Assembly: GCF_000382265.1 (NCBI RefSeq)
Contig: NZ_KB907984.1
Span: 62,001 to 126,000, forward strand
Source: Yoonia vestfoldensis DSM 16212
GTDB taxonomy: Bacteria; Pseudomonadota; Alphaproteobacteria; Rhodobacterales; Rhodobacteraceae
Length of the DNA: 64,000 bases
Reading direction: 5' to 3'
Part shown: piece after piece, positions 27,913-36,189 of the stretch
Position numbering within the stretch: the first letter of the stretch is position 1
Layout of the letters: the number at the start of each line of letters is the position of its first letter
Position numbers and translations under genes: made by a program
Notes under the pieces: generated by a model
The model's input: the letters and a program-made list of their open reading frames with translations, nothing else
Told to the model about the DNA's origin: nothing
The model's database searches: none

Positions 27913-27970
27913 ACATCATGCAGCCGAATGCCTAGAATCGCGGCACGGTATGATCAGATCTTGCAGTCTG

Positions 27971-29110
27971 TCACCCTTCGGACGGCACCAGCCGAAGAAG
28001 CGGCACATCGTTGCCATCCGTCAGCACATAGACATACCCGTCGTTCGGTCCGACCGCGACATCGCGGATGCGATGGCCCTCGCCTTCCAGAACGCGCTCT
28101 GGCTCGGACACGTTTGCGCCGTCGACCGGAAAGACGCCCAGATATTGCTGCAACAGGTTTCCGACCAAAAGATGGCCCTGCCAATCGGGGAAGGCATCGC
28201 CATCATAGAATGTCATGCCCGAGGGTGGAAAGTGATCATCCCGGCCTGGCCCCCAGTGATAGGCGGGCGCGACAAAACCATCGCCTGCCTCGTGCGTCGG
28301 GGCGAATTGTTCGCCTGTCCGGTAATCTACGCCAAACGCCGCAAGCGGCCAGCCATAGTTTTCGCCGCGCGCCACGATGTTGATCTCGTCGCCGCCTGCT
28401 TCACCATGTTCAGCCAGCCAGATGTCGCCGGTGTCGGGATGCACGGTCATCGCCTGAATATTGCGGTGCCCGTAAGACCAGATCGCAGGGGCCGCGTTGT
28501 CTGTGTCGACGAAGGGATTGTCCTGTGGCACCTCTCCGTCCAGCGTCAGGCGGATGACGCTGCCGTTCTCGCTCGACAGGTCCTGCGCGATGTGGTCGGG
28601 ACCGAATGCCTTGGACTCGCGGTCGCCGGTGCTCATGTAGATGTGGTCGTCATGGAAAACGATCCGCGATCCATAATGCGCATCGCTGTCGATGCCGGGG
28701 CTGACCTGAAACAGGGTCTCGATGTCGGTGACGGTGCCCGCCACCTGATCAAGCGTGCCGCGCCCCAGATGGGTCGTGGTGCCGCCGTCGACGGCGCCGG
28801 ACCACGTCATGTAGATCGTGTTGCTGTCGGTGAAGTCAGGCGCAAGCGCCACGTCGAGCAATCCGCCCTGACCGGCGGTGTCGACATCGGGCGCGCCGTC
28901 CAGCTCGTTCACATCGCCGGTTGCGGCGTCGTATAGAAGGAACGTGCCGCCGCGCCCCGTCATCAATATGTCCTCTCCGTCGGGAAGAAACGTCATGGCC
29001 CATGGGCGGTCCAGACCCGTGGCGAGGGTTTCGACCGAATAGGATTGCGCAAACACCGGCGCGCCTGCCACAAGCGCGATCACGGCCGAAAGCGTGGTTG
29101 TCGTGTGCAT
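27971..29110 (-). CDS. PQQ-dependent soluble aldose dehydrogenase-like protein (GSDH family)
   Basis: A 379-residue periplasmic six-bladed beta-propeller of the glucose/sorbosone dehydrogenase family (YliI type). It has a signal peptide (TLSAVIALVAGAPVFAQS, cleavage near 20). Family motifs are GLDRPWAMTFLPDGEDILMT near 30, GGLLDVALAPDF near 85, FHDDHIYMSTGDRES near 145, VDTDNAAPAIWSYGHRNIQA near 190, and DIWLAEHGEAGGDEINIV near 220, which includes the PQQ/Ca-binding region. PQQ synthesis genes are not in the window. The ATG at 29110 follows AGAGGTATCACC; the longer upstream frame is arginine-rich non-coding DNA. It is followed on the same strand by the amino-acid ABC operon. Confidence 0.9.
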   Translation of the reverse strand: MHTTTTLSAVIALVAGAPVFAQSYSVETLATGLDRPWAMTFLPDGEDILMTGRGGTFLLYDAATGDVNELDGAPDVDTAGQGGLLDVALAPDFTDSNTIYMTWSGAVDGGTTTHLGRGTLDQVAGTVTDIETLFQVSPGIDSDAHYGSRIVFHDDHIYMSTGDRESKAFGPDHIAQDLSSENGSVIRLTLDGEVPQDNPFVDTDNAAPAIWSYGHRNIQAMTVHPDTGDIWLAEHGEAGGDEINIVARGENYGWPLAAFGVDYRTGEQFAPTHEAGDGFVAPAYHWGPGRDDHFPPSGMTFYDGDAFPDWQGHLLVGNLLQQYLGVFPVDGANVSEPERVLEGEGHRIRDVAVGPNDGYVYVLTDGNDVPLLRLVPSEG

Positions 29111-29313
29111 GGTGATACCTCTTTGTCTGTTGCGTTCATCAGGGCAACGTGAGGCCGGACGCCGTGTTCCATCACAAACCTGCCAACTGCCGACCGAAGG
29201 AAACCAGGGAAAGTACCTTCGCGCGGTCCCGTCGGATCGTTTCGATTTGGCGATGGGTGGACGCGCGGGCATCATCGCGTTGACGGGCGTGACCCGTCGC
29301 CAGCTTTCGGTTT

Positions 29314-29739
29314 GTGCGGTTGACCGACGACGGGATCGATCGCGGCACCCGGTTTGCCGGTGCGGATATCGACGCGGTTGCCGCAATCGGCTCTAGCCTG
29401 CGGTTCGTGCTTGACGGTGCGGTCCTGTTTGCGGTCGACAGCACCGACCTGCGCCCCGAAGCACAAGAAGCACTGAACGCGTCGGCGCAGGACATCGCTG
29501 CGGCGGACCTTTCCCGGTTTCGCGTGGTCGGGCACACGGATTCGACAGGCAGGGACGATTACAACCTGACCCTGTCGCAGGGACGGGCACTGTCGGTTCG
29601 GGATTATCTTGCTGCGCAACCGGCCCTGTCAGGGGTCGCCATTGTCGCCGAAGGGCGGGGCGAAGCAGAGCCGATTGCCGACAATGAGACCGAAGAAGGC
29701 CGAACCCGGAACCGCCGGGTCGAGATCATCGGGAACTGA
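29314..29739 (+). CDS. OmpA-family C-terminal domain protein lacking a signal peptide (possibly 5'-truncated)
   Basis: A 141-residue protein in which the OmpA-like peptidoglycan-binding domain fills nearly everything: VLFAVDSTDLRPEAQEAL near 38, the core RVVGHTDSTGRDDYNLTLSQ near 70 (the Asp that binds DAP is present), GRGEAEPIADNETEEGRTRN near 112 and the final RRVEIIGN. Such domains normally sit behind a signal peptide and a membrane or lipid anchor. Here the frame opens only after a TGA at 29290 and the first usable codon is GTG 29314 with no good ribosome site. Either the 5' end has decayed or the start lies in another frame after a frameshift. It does not look like part of the tct module next to it. 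Confidence 0.55.
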   Translation: MRLTDDGIDRGTRFAGADIDAVAAIGSSLRFVLDGAVLFAVDSTDLRPEAQEALNASAQDIAAADLSRFRVVGHTDSTGRDDYNLTLSQGRALSVRDYLAAQPALSGVAIVAEGRGEAEPIADNETEEGRTRNRRVEIIGN

Positions 29740-29828
29740 ATGGATGGTATTGGTTGCGTCTGCATGCAGACCAAAGGCATGATCGGATCGCACTTTACTT
29801 GACGCGGCCCATGGTTTCAAAATCGGCG

Positions 29829-30509
29829 ATGAAAGTTCTTTTGGTTGAAGATAATCACGATGTCGGCGAAGCCGTCGAACGCCGTTTGCGCATGGCGGGT
29901 CATATCGTGACGTGGAACAGGGACGGGCAGGATGTCGTCGCCGGGCTGGAGGATGATCCTGTCGACGCCGTCATTCTTGACCTGACCCTGCCGGCTGCGG
30001 ACGGGATCGTGATCTTGCGCCAGATCAGGCGGCAGCAGCGCGACCTGCCGGTGCTCGTTATCACGGCGAGGGCCGAAATCGACGACAAGGTCAGCCTGCT
30101 TGATCTTGGAGCCGACGATTACCTCGTCAAGCCGTTCGACATGCGCGAGATGGAGGCGCGGCTGCGCGCGCTGGTGCGGCGGCCCGCAGGCCAATTCACA
30201 TCGCTTGTGCAACTGGGTGACCTGCAGCTTGATCCGGGTGGCCGGATCGTGACGCTGGCCGGTCAGGTGATTGATCTGGGACGTCGCGAATTCGGCCTGC
30301 TCGAAGCGCTGATGGCACAGGCTGGCCGCGTCGTGACCCGTGAAAGGCTGATGTCTCGGCTTTCGCATCTTGAAGACGGGGGATCGGAAAATGCGCTGGA
30401 ATTGTTGGTGTCGCGTTTGCGGCGCAAGATCGCGGGCAGCACGGTGGATGTCGTGACAGTGCGCGGTGTCGGATACATGGCGCGCGTGGTGCAGGATGCG
30501 CAGACCTAG
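29829..30509 (+). CDS. TctD-like OmpR-family response regulator
   Basis: A 226-residue regulator. The receiver domain has acidic pocket residues (VEDN near 6), the phospho-acceptor in AVILDLTLPAADG near 50, Thr/Ser in LVITARAE near 78 and Lys in DDYLVKPFDM near 100. The winged-helix DNA-binding domain follows (VIDLGRREFGLLEALMAQAG near 145; ELLVSRLRRKIAG near 190; VRGVGYMAR). It overlaps the histidine kinase start by 14 nt, so the pair is translated together. With tctCBA downstream it fits TctD of the TctDE systems that induce tricarboxylate uptake. ATG 29829 gives the canonical MKVLLVEDN start. Confidence 0.9.
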   Translation: MKVLLVEDNHDVGEAVERRLRMAGHIVTWNRDGQDVVAGLEDDPVDAVILDLTLPAADGIVILRQIRRQQRDLPVLVITARAEIDDKVSLLDLGADDYLVKPFDMREMEARLRALVRRPAGQFTSLVQLGDLQLDPGGRIVTLAGQVIDLGRREFGLLEALMAQAGRVVTRERLMSRLSHLEDGGSENALELLVSRLRRKIAGSTVDVVTVRGVGYMARVVQDAQT

Positions 30510-32982
30510 CCCGCCGTCCCTGCGCCGCCGCGTCCTGATCCTTGCGGCGACGATGCTGCTGGTCGCCGCTGCGTTGCTTGTGGTCTTTATCCGGGACTAT
30601 GCGAACCGCGCCGCCGATCAGGCGCTGGACCGGCTGCTATCCGCGGCGGCGCTGTCAATTGCGGGGGCGGTTCTGGTCGAAGACGGCGCGGTGGTCGTCG
30701 AAATGCCGTTTGCCGCCTTCGCGATGGTGTCGGGCGAGGAACGCATTTTCTATGCTGTTCTCGGCCCGCAGGGCGAACATGTGACGGGCTATCCCGACCT
30801 TGCCCCCGAGACGCCCTTGGCCACGTCGGTCGATCCCGTCTTTTCCGACATTCGCCACAACGACGAGCCAGTCCGCATGGTCAGGTTGGGGCGATTGATC
30901 TCGACCGCGCAAGGCACGGGCTGGGTCACCATCAGGGTTGCCGAGACGCGGGGCGCACGTGTGGCACTCGCAGGCGAGATCGTCGGCGCGGCGTTGGTGC
31001 CGGTCAGCGTGCTGACTTTGCTGGCCCTGGCGCTGGTGTGGATCGTCATCGGCCGCGCCTTCGCGCCGCTTGCGGTGATCGACCGGGCCCTGCGGCGGCG
31101 GCGGCCCGACGATCTTTCGGCGCTTGACGTGCCTGTCCCGATCGAGGTGCAGCGTCTGGTCGGCGGGTTGAACAACTTCATGGGCCGGCTCGAGCAATCG
31201 ACCGCGCGCATGGGTGACCTCGTCGCAGAGGCGGCGCATCAGGTGCGCAATCCGCTGGCATCGCTGCGGGCCCAATCGGAAATGGCGATCGACGAAACCA
31301 ACGCCACGCAACTGCGCACCCGCGTCGCCCGGATTCACACATCCGCCGTGGAGGCAAGCCATCTTGTCACGCAGCTGTTGATGGACGCCACGATTTCGCA
31401 CCGGATGGAGACCGAGAAGATGCGCCCAATCTCGATCACCGCGCTGGTTGAAGAGGTCGTCGGCAGGCTCGATCCCGATCTGCGCCCGCGTGTCAGGACG
31501 GATGTCGGCGCTGGCACCGACACGCTCGTTGTGGTGGGCGATCGCGTCGGGCTGAGGGAAATGCTGCGCAATCTGATCGACAACGCGCTGGCCTATTCAT
31601 CGGAGGTCATCGACGTCGTCGTGGTCCAGCAGGCCGATGCCCAGGTGTGTGTGGCTGTTCTTGACCGGGGACCGGGGATACCCGATGCCGACAAGACACG
31701 CGTGCTGCAACGCTTCGTGCGCGGGACGGATGCGGGCGGCACAGTCGGGTCGGGGCTCGGACTGGCGATTGCGCAGCGGGTGGTGGCCGGACATGGCGGT
31801 ACGCTTGTTCTGGGTGATCGCCCGGGCGGCGGGCTTGAGGTTATCGTGGCCTTGCCGGTCGATGTCGATGTCGATGCGCGCGGCGCTGGTCCGCGAAAGC
31901 GGCTGGTCACCGGCGCCGGGGCAATATTGCTGGCATGTGTTGCGTCGGTGCTGGGCTGGTCCAGTCCGGTTTCAGCACAGCCGATCCTTTTCGCGTCCGA
32001 TGCCCCTGAAACACGGCGGTTTGCTATTGCGGGTACGACCGACACCGCGCTTTTCGCGCCTTACATCGCCGCGTTTCAGGCGGAAAATCCCGGCGTTGCA
32101 ATCACCTATCTCGAAACCGACAGTCTGGCGCTTTATGACGGTTTTCTGGCCGGTACGCTGGACCCCGCACCGGATGTGCTGATCTCTTCGGCGTCCGACC
32201 TGCAACTCAAACTGGCGAATGACGGCCATGCGATGGCCTATCAATCCCCCTGGCTCGACGTGTTGCCAAGCTGGGCGCAATGGCGGGCCGAGGTAATCGG
32301 TTTCACCTATGAACCGGCCGTCATCATCTACAACCCGCGCCTGATGCCGCCCGGAACACAGCCGCGCACGCATCTTGACCTCGCGGTGATGCTGGAGGAA
32401 CAGCCCGCCTGCTTTGCAGGGCGCGTCGCCACCTATGACATCGCGCGCAGCGGGGTGGGCTATCTGTTGGCGTCGCAGGATCAGCAGATTTCGTCGCAGT
32501 TCTGGCGTCTTGCTGCGGCCTTCGGAAGGGTCGGCGCAAGGCTCAGTGATTCAAGCCCCGAGATATTGGACAGCGTTGCAAGCGGCGATCTGATCCTCGG
32601 CTACAACGTCCTTGGGTCCTATGCCTTTGCGCGGCAGGCGGCGGGTGCACCCATCGGAATCATCGTGCCGGATGATTATGTACTGGTCCTGACGCGGACC
32701 ATGCTGATCCCCCGCCAGACGACCAGCCCCGATCTGGCGCGGGCCTTTGTCGATTTCGCACTTTCGCCCGCCGGGCAGCGCGTGGGTACGGGGCCATCTG
32801 CGTTGGGTGCGATCATGCCCGGTGTCTCCGGCACATGGACGCCCGAACGGATTTCGACGATGGGGTTGGGTGTGATCCAGCCGATCGCGCTTGCGCCCGT
32901 GCTTCTGGTGGCGCTCGATCCGCAGCGGCGTAGCCGGTTTTTGACCACATGGCAGGAAATCGTGGCACCGGGCCGCCCGTGA
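30496..32982 (+). CDS. Fusion: TctE-like sensor histidine kinase plus C-terminal periplasmic solute-binding domain
   Basis: An 828-residue chain. Residues 1-470 are a complete TctE-type kinase: TM1 at 13-32, a periplasmic sensor to about 158, TM2 near 160-187, HAMP-like linker, phospho-acceptor H-box EAAHQVRNPLASL (His 248), N-box RNLIDNALAY near 358, G1 DRGPGIPDAD near 390 and G2 GSGLGLAIAQR near 418. Then a linker VDVDVDARGAGPRKRL leads into a third hydrophobic segment (about 471-490) ending SSPVSAQ, which reads exactly like a Sec signal peptide. Residues 495-828 are an extracellular solute-binding domain (PILFASDAPETRRFAIAGTT; GDLILGYNVLGSYAFA near 685). Topology puts the kinase inside and the binding domain in the periplasm. 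There is no in-frame ATG/GTG start near the signal-like segment, so separate translation is unlikely. It lies between the response regulator and tctC. Confidence 0.9.
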   Translation: MRRPSPPSLRRRVLILAATMLLVAAALLVVFIRDYANRAADQALDRLLSAAALSIAGAVLVEDGAVVVEMPFAAFAMVSGEERIFYAVLGPQGEHVTGYPDLAPETPLATSVDPVFSDIRHNDEPVRMVRLGRLISTAQGTGWVTIRVAETRGARVALAGEIVGAALVPVSVLTLLALALVWIVIGRAFAPLAVIDRALRRRRPDDLSALDVPVPIEVQRLVGGLNNFMGRLEQSTARMGDLVAEAAHQVRNPLASLRAQSEMAIDETNATQLRTRVARIHTSAVEASHLVTQLLMDATISHRMETEKMRPISITALVEEVVGRLDPDLRPRVRTDVGAGTDTLVVVGDRVGLREMLRNLIDNALAYSSEVIDVVVVQQADAQVCVAVLDRGPGIPDADKTRVLQRFVRGTDAGGTVGSGLGLAIAQRVVAGHGGTLVLGDRPGGGLEVIVALPVDVDVDARGAGPRKRLVTGAGAILLACVASVLGWSSPVSAQPILFASDAPETRRFAIAGTTDTALFAPYIAAFQAENPGVAITYLETDSLALYDGFLAGTLDPAPDVLISSASDLQLKLANDGHAMAYQSPWLDVLPSWAQWRAEVIGFTYEPAVIIYNPRLMPPGTQPRTHLDLAVMLEEQPACFAGRVATYDIARSGVGYLLASQDQQISSQFWRLAAAFGRVGARLSDSSPEILDSVASGDLILGYNVLGSYAFARQAAGAPIGIIVPDDYVLVLTRTMLIPRQTTSPDLARAFVDFALSPAGQRVGTGPSALGAIMPGVSGTWTPERISTMGLGVIQPIALAPVLLVALDPQRRSRFLTTWQEIVAPGRP
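31858..31875 (+). repeat. Three tandem GTCGAT hexamers at the kinase/binding-domain junction
   Basis: Three perfect copies of GTCGAT encode Val-Asp-Val-Asp-Val-Asp in the linker between the kinase ATPase domain and the third membrane segment. Copy-number change would keep frame and alter only linker length. The repeat marks the fusion joint. Confidence 0.8.
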
Positions 32983-33001
32983 TGACAGGACGGTGACAGG
33001 A
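32983..33001 (+). promoter_or_regulatory. TGACAGGA direct repeat ahead of tctC, possible response-regulator site
   Basis: TGACAGGA occurs at 32983-32990 and again at 32994-33001, 11 bp apart, about one helical turn, as OmpR-family regulators often prefer. It begins right after the kinase stop codon within the 177-bp gap before tctC. The gap also has a small GC hairpin at 33120-33133 close to the tctC ribosome site. Assignment to the TctD-like regulator is a guess. Confidence 0.35.
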
Positions 33002-33159
33002 ACCGCTGCTAGTCTTTCCCGCAGTCGGGCATGGGAGGTGCCGGGACTGGGGGGAAACGGCAACGGCAAGCCTTTGGGCGATGGTTGCGCACCTGTTCCA
33101 GACATCTCCTCTCTCCGCTCCGCGCTTGCGCGGTCAATTGGACCTTTTGGTAGGAAAAC

Positions 33160-34113
33160 ATGAAGAATTTTGGAATCGCAGCCTTTGTGGCCGCATCGGT
33201 CATGGCGTCTGCCGCCGTGGCACAGGTATCGGAACTGCGCATCATGGCACCGGCAGGCCCGGGCGGCGGTTGGGACCAGACCGCACGCACGATCCAGTCC
33301 ACGCTGCAAAGCGAAGGGCTTGTGCCGAACATCCAGGTTGAAAACGTGGCCGGTGCCGGTGGCACCATCGGGTTGCAGCAATTCGTCAACCGTTCGACCG
33401 GGGATGCATCCGCAACGATCGTCGGCGGCTATGTCATGGTCGGCGCGATCATCGCCAACGAAAGCAACGTGACGCTGAGCGACATCACCCCGCTGGCACG
33501 TCTGACGGGTGAATATGTCGTCGTCGTCGCGTCTGCCGACAGCCCGATCAGCACCGCCGAAGACCTTGCCAACGCATTGCGCGCCGACATCGGTGGCGTG
33601 ACATGGGCAGGCGGTTCTGCCGGTGGCGTCGATCATATCGCTGCGGGCAAATTCGCGCAGGCCGCCGGTGTGGCGCCAGAGCAGATTAACTACATCCCCT
33701 ATTCGGGCGGTGGTGAAGCGTTGGCCGCGATCCTGGGTGGTCAGGTCAGCGTCGGTGTGTCGGGTTTCAGCGAGTTTTCCAGCCAGATCGAGGCCGGTGC
33801 GCTGAAGGTCATCGGGATCACCGCGCCGGAACGTCAGGCCTATCTGGACGCGCCGACCTTTGTCGAACAGGGCTTTGACGTCGATGTGCAGAACTGGCGC
33901 ATGATCGCTGCCGCCCCCGGCATCAGCGACGAAGAGCGTGCGGCGCTGCTCGACGTGATCGGCACGATGGCGGCCTCCGATACATGGAACGCCGAACTGG
34001 AAACCAAGGGCTGGGTGAACACCTATCTCGCCGGTGACGAATTCGCGGCCTATCTGGACGCGCAGATCACCGCGACGACCGCGATCCTCGCCGATCTGGG
34101 AATCACCGAGTAA
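33160..34113 (+). CDS. tctC: Tripartite tricarboxylate transporter substrate-binding protein TctC
   Basis: A 317-residue periplasmic receptor of the Bug/TctC family. The signal peptide is NFGIAAFVAASVMASAAVAQ. Family marks are LRIMAPAGPGGGWDQTARTI near 26, VENVAGAGGTIGLQQF near 60, VTWAGGSAGGVDHIAAGK near 147 and YIPYSGGGEALAAILGGQVS near 178. Members bind citrate or other carboxylates; the exact ligand cannot be read. It is followed by tctB with a TAATG overlap. AGGAAAAC precedes the ATG. Confidence 0.95.
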   Translation: MKNFGIAAFVAASVMASAAVAQVSELRIMAPAGPGGGWDQTARTIQSTLQSEGLVPNIQVENVAGAGGTIGLQQFVNRSTGDASATIVGGYVMVGAIIANESNVTLSDITPLARLTGEYVVVVASADSPISTAEDLANALRADIGGVTWAGGSAGGVDHIAAGKFAQAAGVAPEQINYIPYSGGGEALAAILGGQVSVGVSGFSEFSSQIEAGALKVIGITAPERQAYLDAPTFVEQGFDVDVQNWRMIAAAPGISDEERAALLDVIGTMAASDTWNAELETKGWVNTYLAGDEFAAYLDAQITATTAILADLGITE

Positions 34114-34664
34114 TGTCGGGCGATCCGAAAAACCAAGCAGCCGAAGAGGACCTTCGGCTGCCTTTCGACGACGAGGCCGGGCAAGGCACGGGCAAACGCG
34201 ATCTGGCCGGACTGGTGATTGCGGTGGCGCTGTTCGGGCTGGCCATGGTCATCGTCAATGATGCGTCAGGCTATCCGATCCGCCGGTCCTATGCCCAGTT
34301 CGGGCCAGAGATCGTGCCCTATCTGGTCGCTGCCGGCATTTCGGTCATGGCCGTGATCACCGCCATCATGGCCTGGCGCGGTGCGTTCGAGGCGCGCGAT
34401 CCGCTGAACTTAGGCGCGCTGTCTTGGCTGGTCGGTGGCATCGTCATCGAGATTTTCATGCTGTATGGCGGCACCGGCTTTATCGCGGGGTCGGCAGTGC
34501 TGTTCGCCTTTGCCGCGCGTGCCTTTGGTCAGGCGACACTGCTCTTGAACCTTGCCATCGGGGCTGTGCTGTCGACGCTGCTGTATCTGCTGTTCCGTTA
34601 CGGGTTGGGGCTGTCGCTGCCGGCCGGTCCGGTCGAGCGGGCCATCGATCTTTTGCTGAGGTAA
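34113..34664 (+). CDS. tctB: Tripartite tricarboxylate transporter small membrane subunit TctB
   Basis: A 183-residue four-helix membrane protein. A polar N-terminal tail of about 30 residues is followed by TM1 LAGLVIAVALFGLAMVIV, TM2 VPYLVAAGISVMAVITAIMA, TM3 LVGGIVIEIFMLYGGTGFIA and TM4 near the C-terminus (GAVLSTLLYLLFRYGLGLSL). This is the standard TctB layout. It shares one base with the tctC stop and ends 4 nt before tctA. Confidence 0.92.
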   Translation: MSGDPKNQAAEEDLRLPFDDEAGQGTGKRDLAGLVIAVALFGLAMVIVNDASGYPIRRSYAQFGPEIVPYLVAAGISVMAVITAIMAWRGAFEARDPLNLGALSWLVGGIVIEIFMLYGGTGFIAGSAVLFAFAARAFGQATLLLNLAIGAVLSTLLYLLFRYGLGLSLPAGPVERAIDLLLR

Positions 34665-34668
34665 GCTG

Positions 34669-36189
34669 ATGGATACCTTCATTCTGCTGTTCGAGGGTCT
34701 TGCGACCGCGACTCAACCGTCGAACCTGATGTTCGCGTTGCTGGGCGTGATGCTGGGGACCGCCGTGGGCGTCATGCCCGGCATCGGGCCTGCGCTGACC
34801 GTCGCCTTGCTGCTGCCGGTCAGCCTGTCCTTTGGCGCGACGGGGTCGATGATCATGTTCGCGGGCATCTATTACGGGGGCATGTACGGGGGGGCGATAT
34901 CGTCGATCCTGCTGAATACCCCCGGCGAAACCGCGTCGATTATGACCGCGCTCGAAGGCAACCGCATGGCCAAGCGTGGCCGGGGCGGCAAGGCCTTGGG
35001 CGCTGCGGCCTTCGGGTCGTTCTTTGGCGGGATGTTCGCAACCTTGGGTCTGGCGGTTGTCGCGCCCTTTATGGTGATGGTCGCGCTGTCATTCGGCACG
35101 GCGGAATATTTCGCGCTGATGGTCTTGTCCTTCATGACCGTCTCGGCGGCGTTCGGCGGGTCGATGTCGCGCGGGCTGACCGCGCTGTTCATCGGCCTGA
35201 CCATCGGCATCGTCGGCACGGACAAACTGACGGGACAAGTTCGCCTTGCCTTCGGCATCCCCGAGATGAGCGACAATATCTCGATCGCAATCGTGGCTGT
35301 CGGTCTTTTTGCCATCGGCGAGACGATGTATCTGGCGTCGCAATATGTGAACCACAAGGAAAAGGCGCAGGCCGTGTCCGGGTCTGTCTGGCTGAACTGG
35401 GGCGATTTCAAGCGCTGCATCCGGCCTTACATCCGCGGCACCGGCCTTGGGTTCCTGTTCGGGCCGCTGCCCACGGGGGGCGCTGAAATTCCGACCTTCC
35501 TGTCCTACACGACTGAAAAGCGTCTGGCGAAAGGCGAGGCCCGCCGCGAATTCGACGAAGGTCTGGGCGCCATCGAAGGTGTGGCCGGACCAGAGGCCGC
35601 CAACAACGCCTCGGCCGCGGGCACGCTGATCCCGCTTCTGACGCTGGGCCTGCCCACGTCGGCGACAGCGGCGATGATGCTGGCGGGGTTCCAGCAATAC
35701 GGTCTGCAACCCGGCCCGCTGTTGTTCACCAACAACGCCGAACTGGTCTGGGGTCTGGTGGCAAGCCTTTTCATCGCCAACCTGATGCTCTTGGTGCTGA
35801 ACGTGCCGTTCATCGGCATCTGGGTGAAACTGCTGATGATTCCGCGCCCTTGGCTTTATGCGGGTATTCTGTGTTTCGCCACATTGGGGATCGTCGGCGC
35901 GCAAGGCTCGCCGTTCGCGCTGATCCTACTGCTGGGCTTCGGGCTGATCGGGTTCGTGATGCGCCGCTTCGGCTATCCTTTGGCCCCCGCGCTGGTGGGT
36001 GCGATCCTTGGGCCCTTGGCCGAGGAACAGTTGCGGCGCGGTCTGATGATCAATCAGGGTGACTGGATGTTCCTGATCGAATCGCGGATTTCGCTCGCGA
36101 TCTATACCATCGCGCTGCTGTCGGTGTTCGGCCCCCGTCTGTGGGCGCTGTTGCGCAACGCCACGCGGCGGGCCGGTCGGACAGCCTAA
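34669..36189 (+). CDS. tctA: Tripartite tricarboxylate transporter large permease TctA
   Basis: A 506-residue permease with about 12 membrane segments. It shows the duplicated TctA signature, [20 protein letters not shown] near 25 and [20 protein letters not shown] near 320, plus [20 protein letters not shown] near 78. It carries out sodium- or proton-coupled uptake of the carboxylate delivered by TctC. It is the last gene of the tct module, and its stop shares four bases (CTAA) with the convergent galE gene. Confidence 0.95.
   Translation: MDTFILLFEGLATATQPSNLMFALLGVMLGTAVGVMPGIGPALTVALLLPVSLSFGATGSMIMFAGIYYGGMYGGAISSILLNTPGETASIMTALEGNRMAKRGRGGKALGAAAFGSFFGGMFATLGLAVVAPFMVMVALSFGTAEYFALMVLSFMTVSAAFGGSMSRGLTALFIGLTIGIVGTDKLTGQVRLAFGIPEMSDNISIAIVAVGLFAIGETMYLASQYVNHKEKAQAVSGSVWLNWGDFKRCIRPYIRGTGLGFLFGPLPTGGAEIPTFLSYTTEKRLAKGEARREFDEGLGAIEGVAGPEAANNASAAGTLIPLLTLGLPTSATAAMMLAGFQQYGLQPGPLLFTNNAELVWGLVASLFIANLMLLVLNVPFIGIWVKLLMIPRPWLYAGILCFATLGIVGAQGSPFALILLLGFGLIGFVMRRFGYPLAPALVGAILGPLAEEQLRRGLMINQGDWMFLIESRISLAIYTIALLSVFGPRLWALLRNATRRAGRTA

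Noticed and set aside
31985-32982. The binding domain as a separate gene after the kinase
   Set aside because: No stop separates them and no ATG or GTG in frame lies close before the signal-like segment, so a single fused gene is the better reading.
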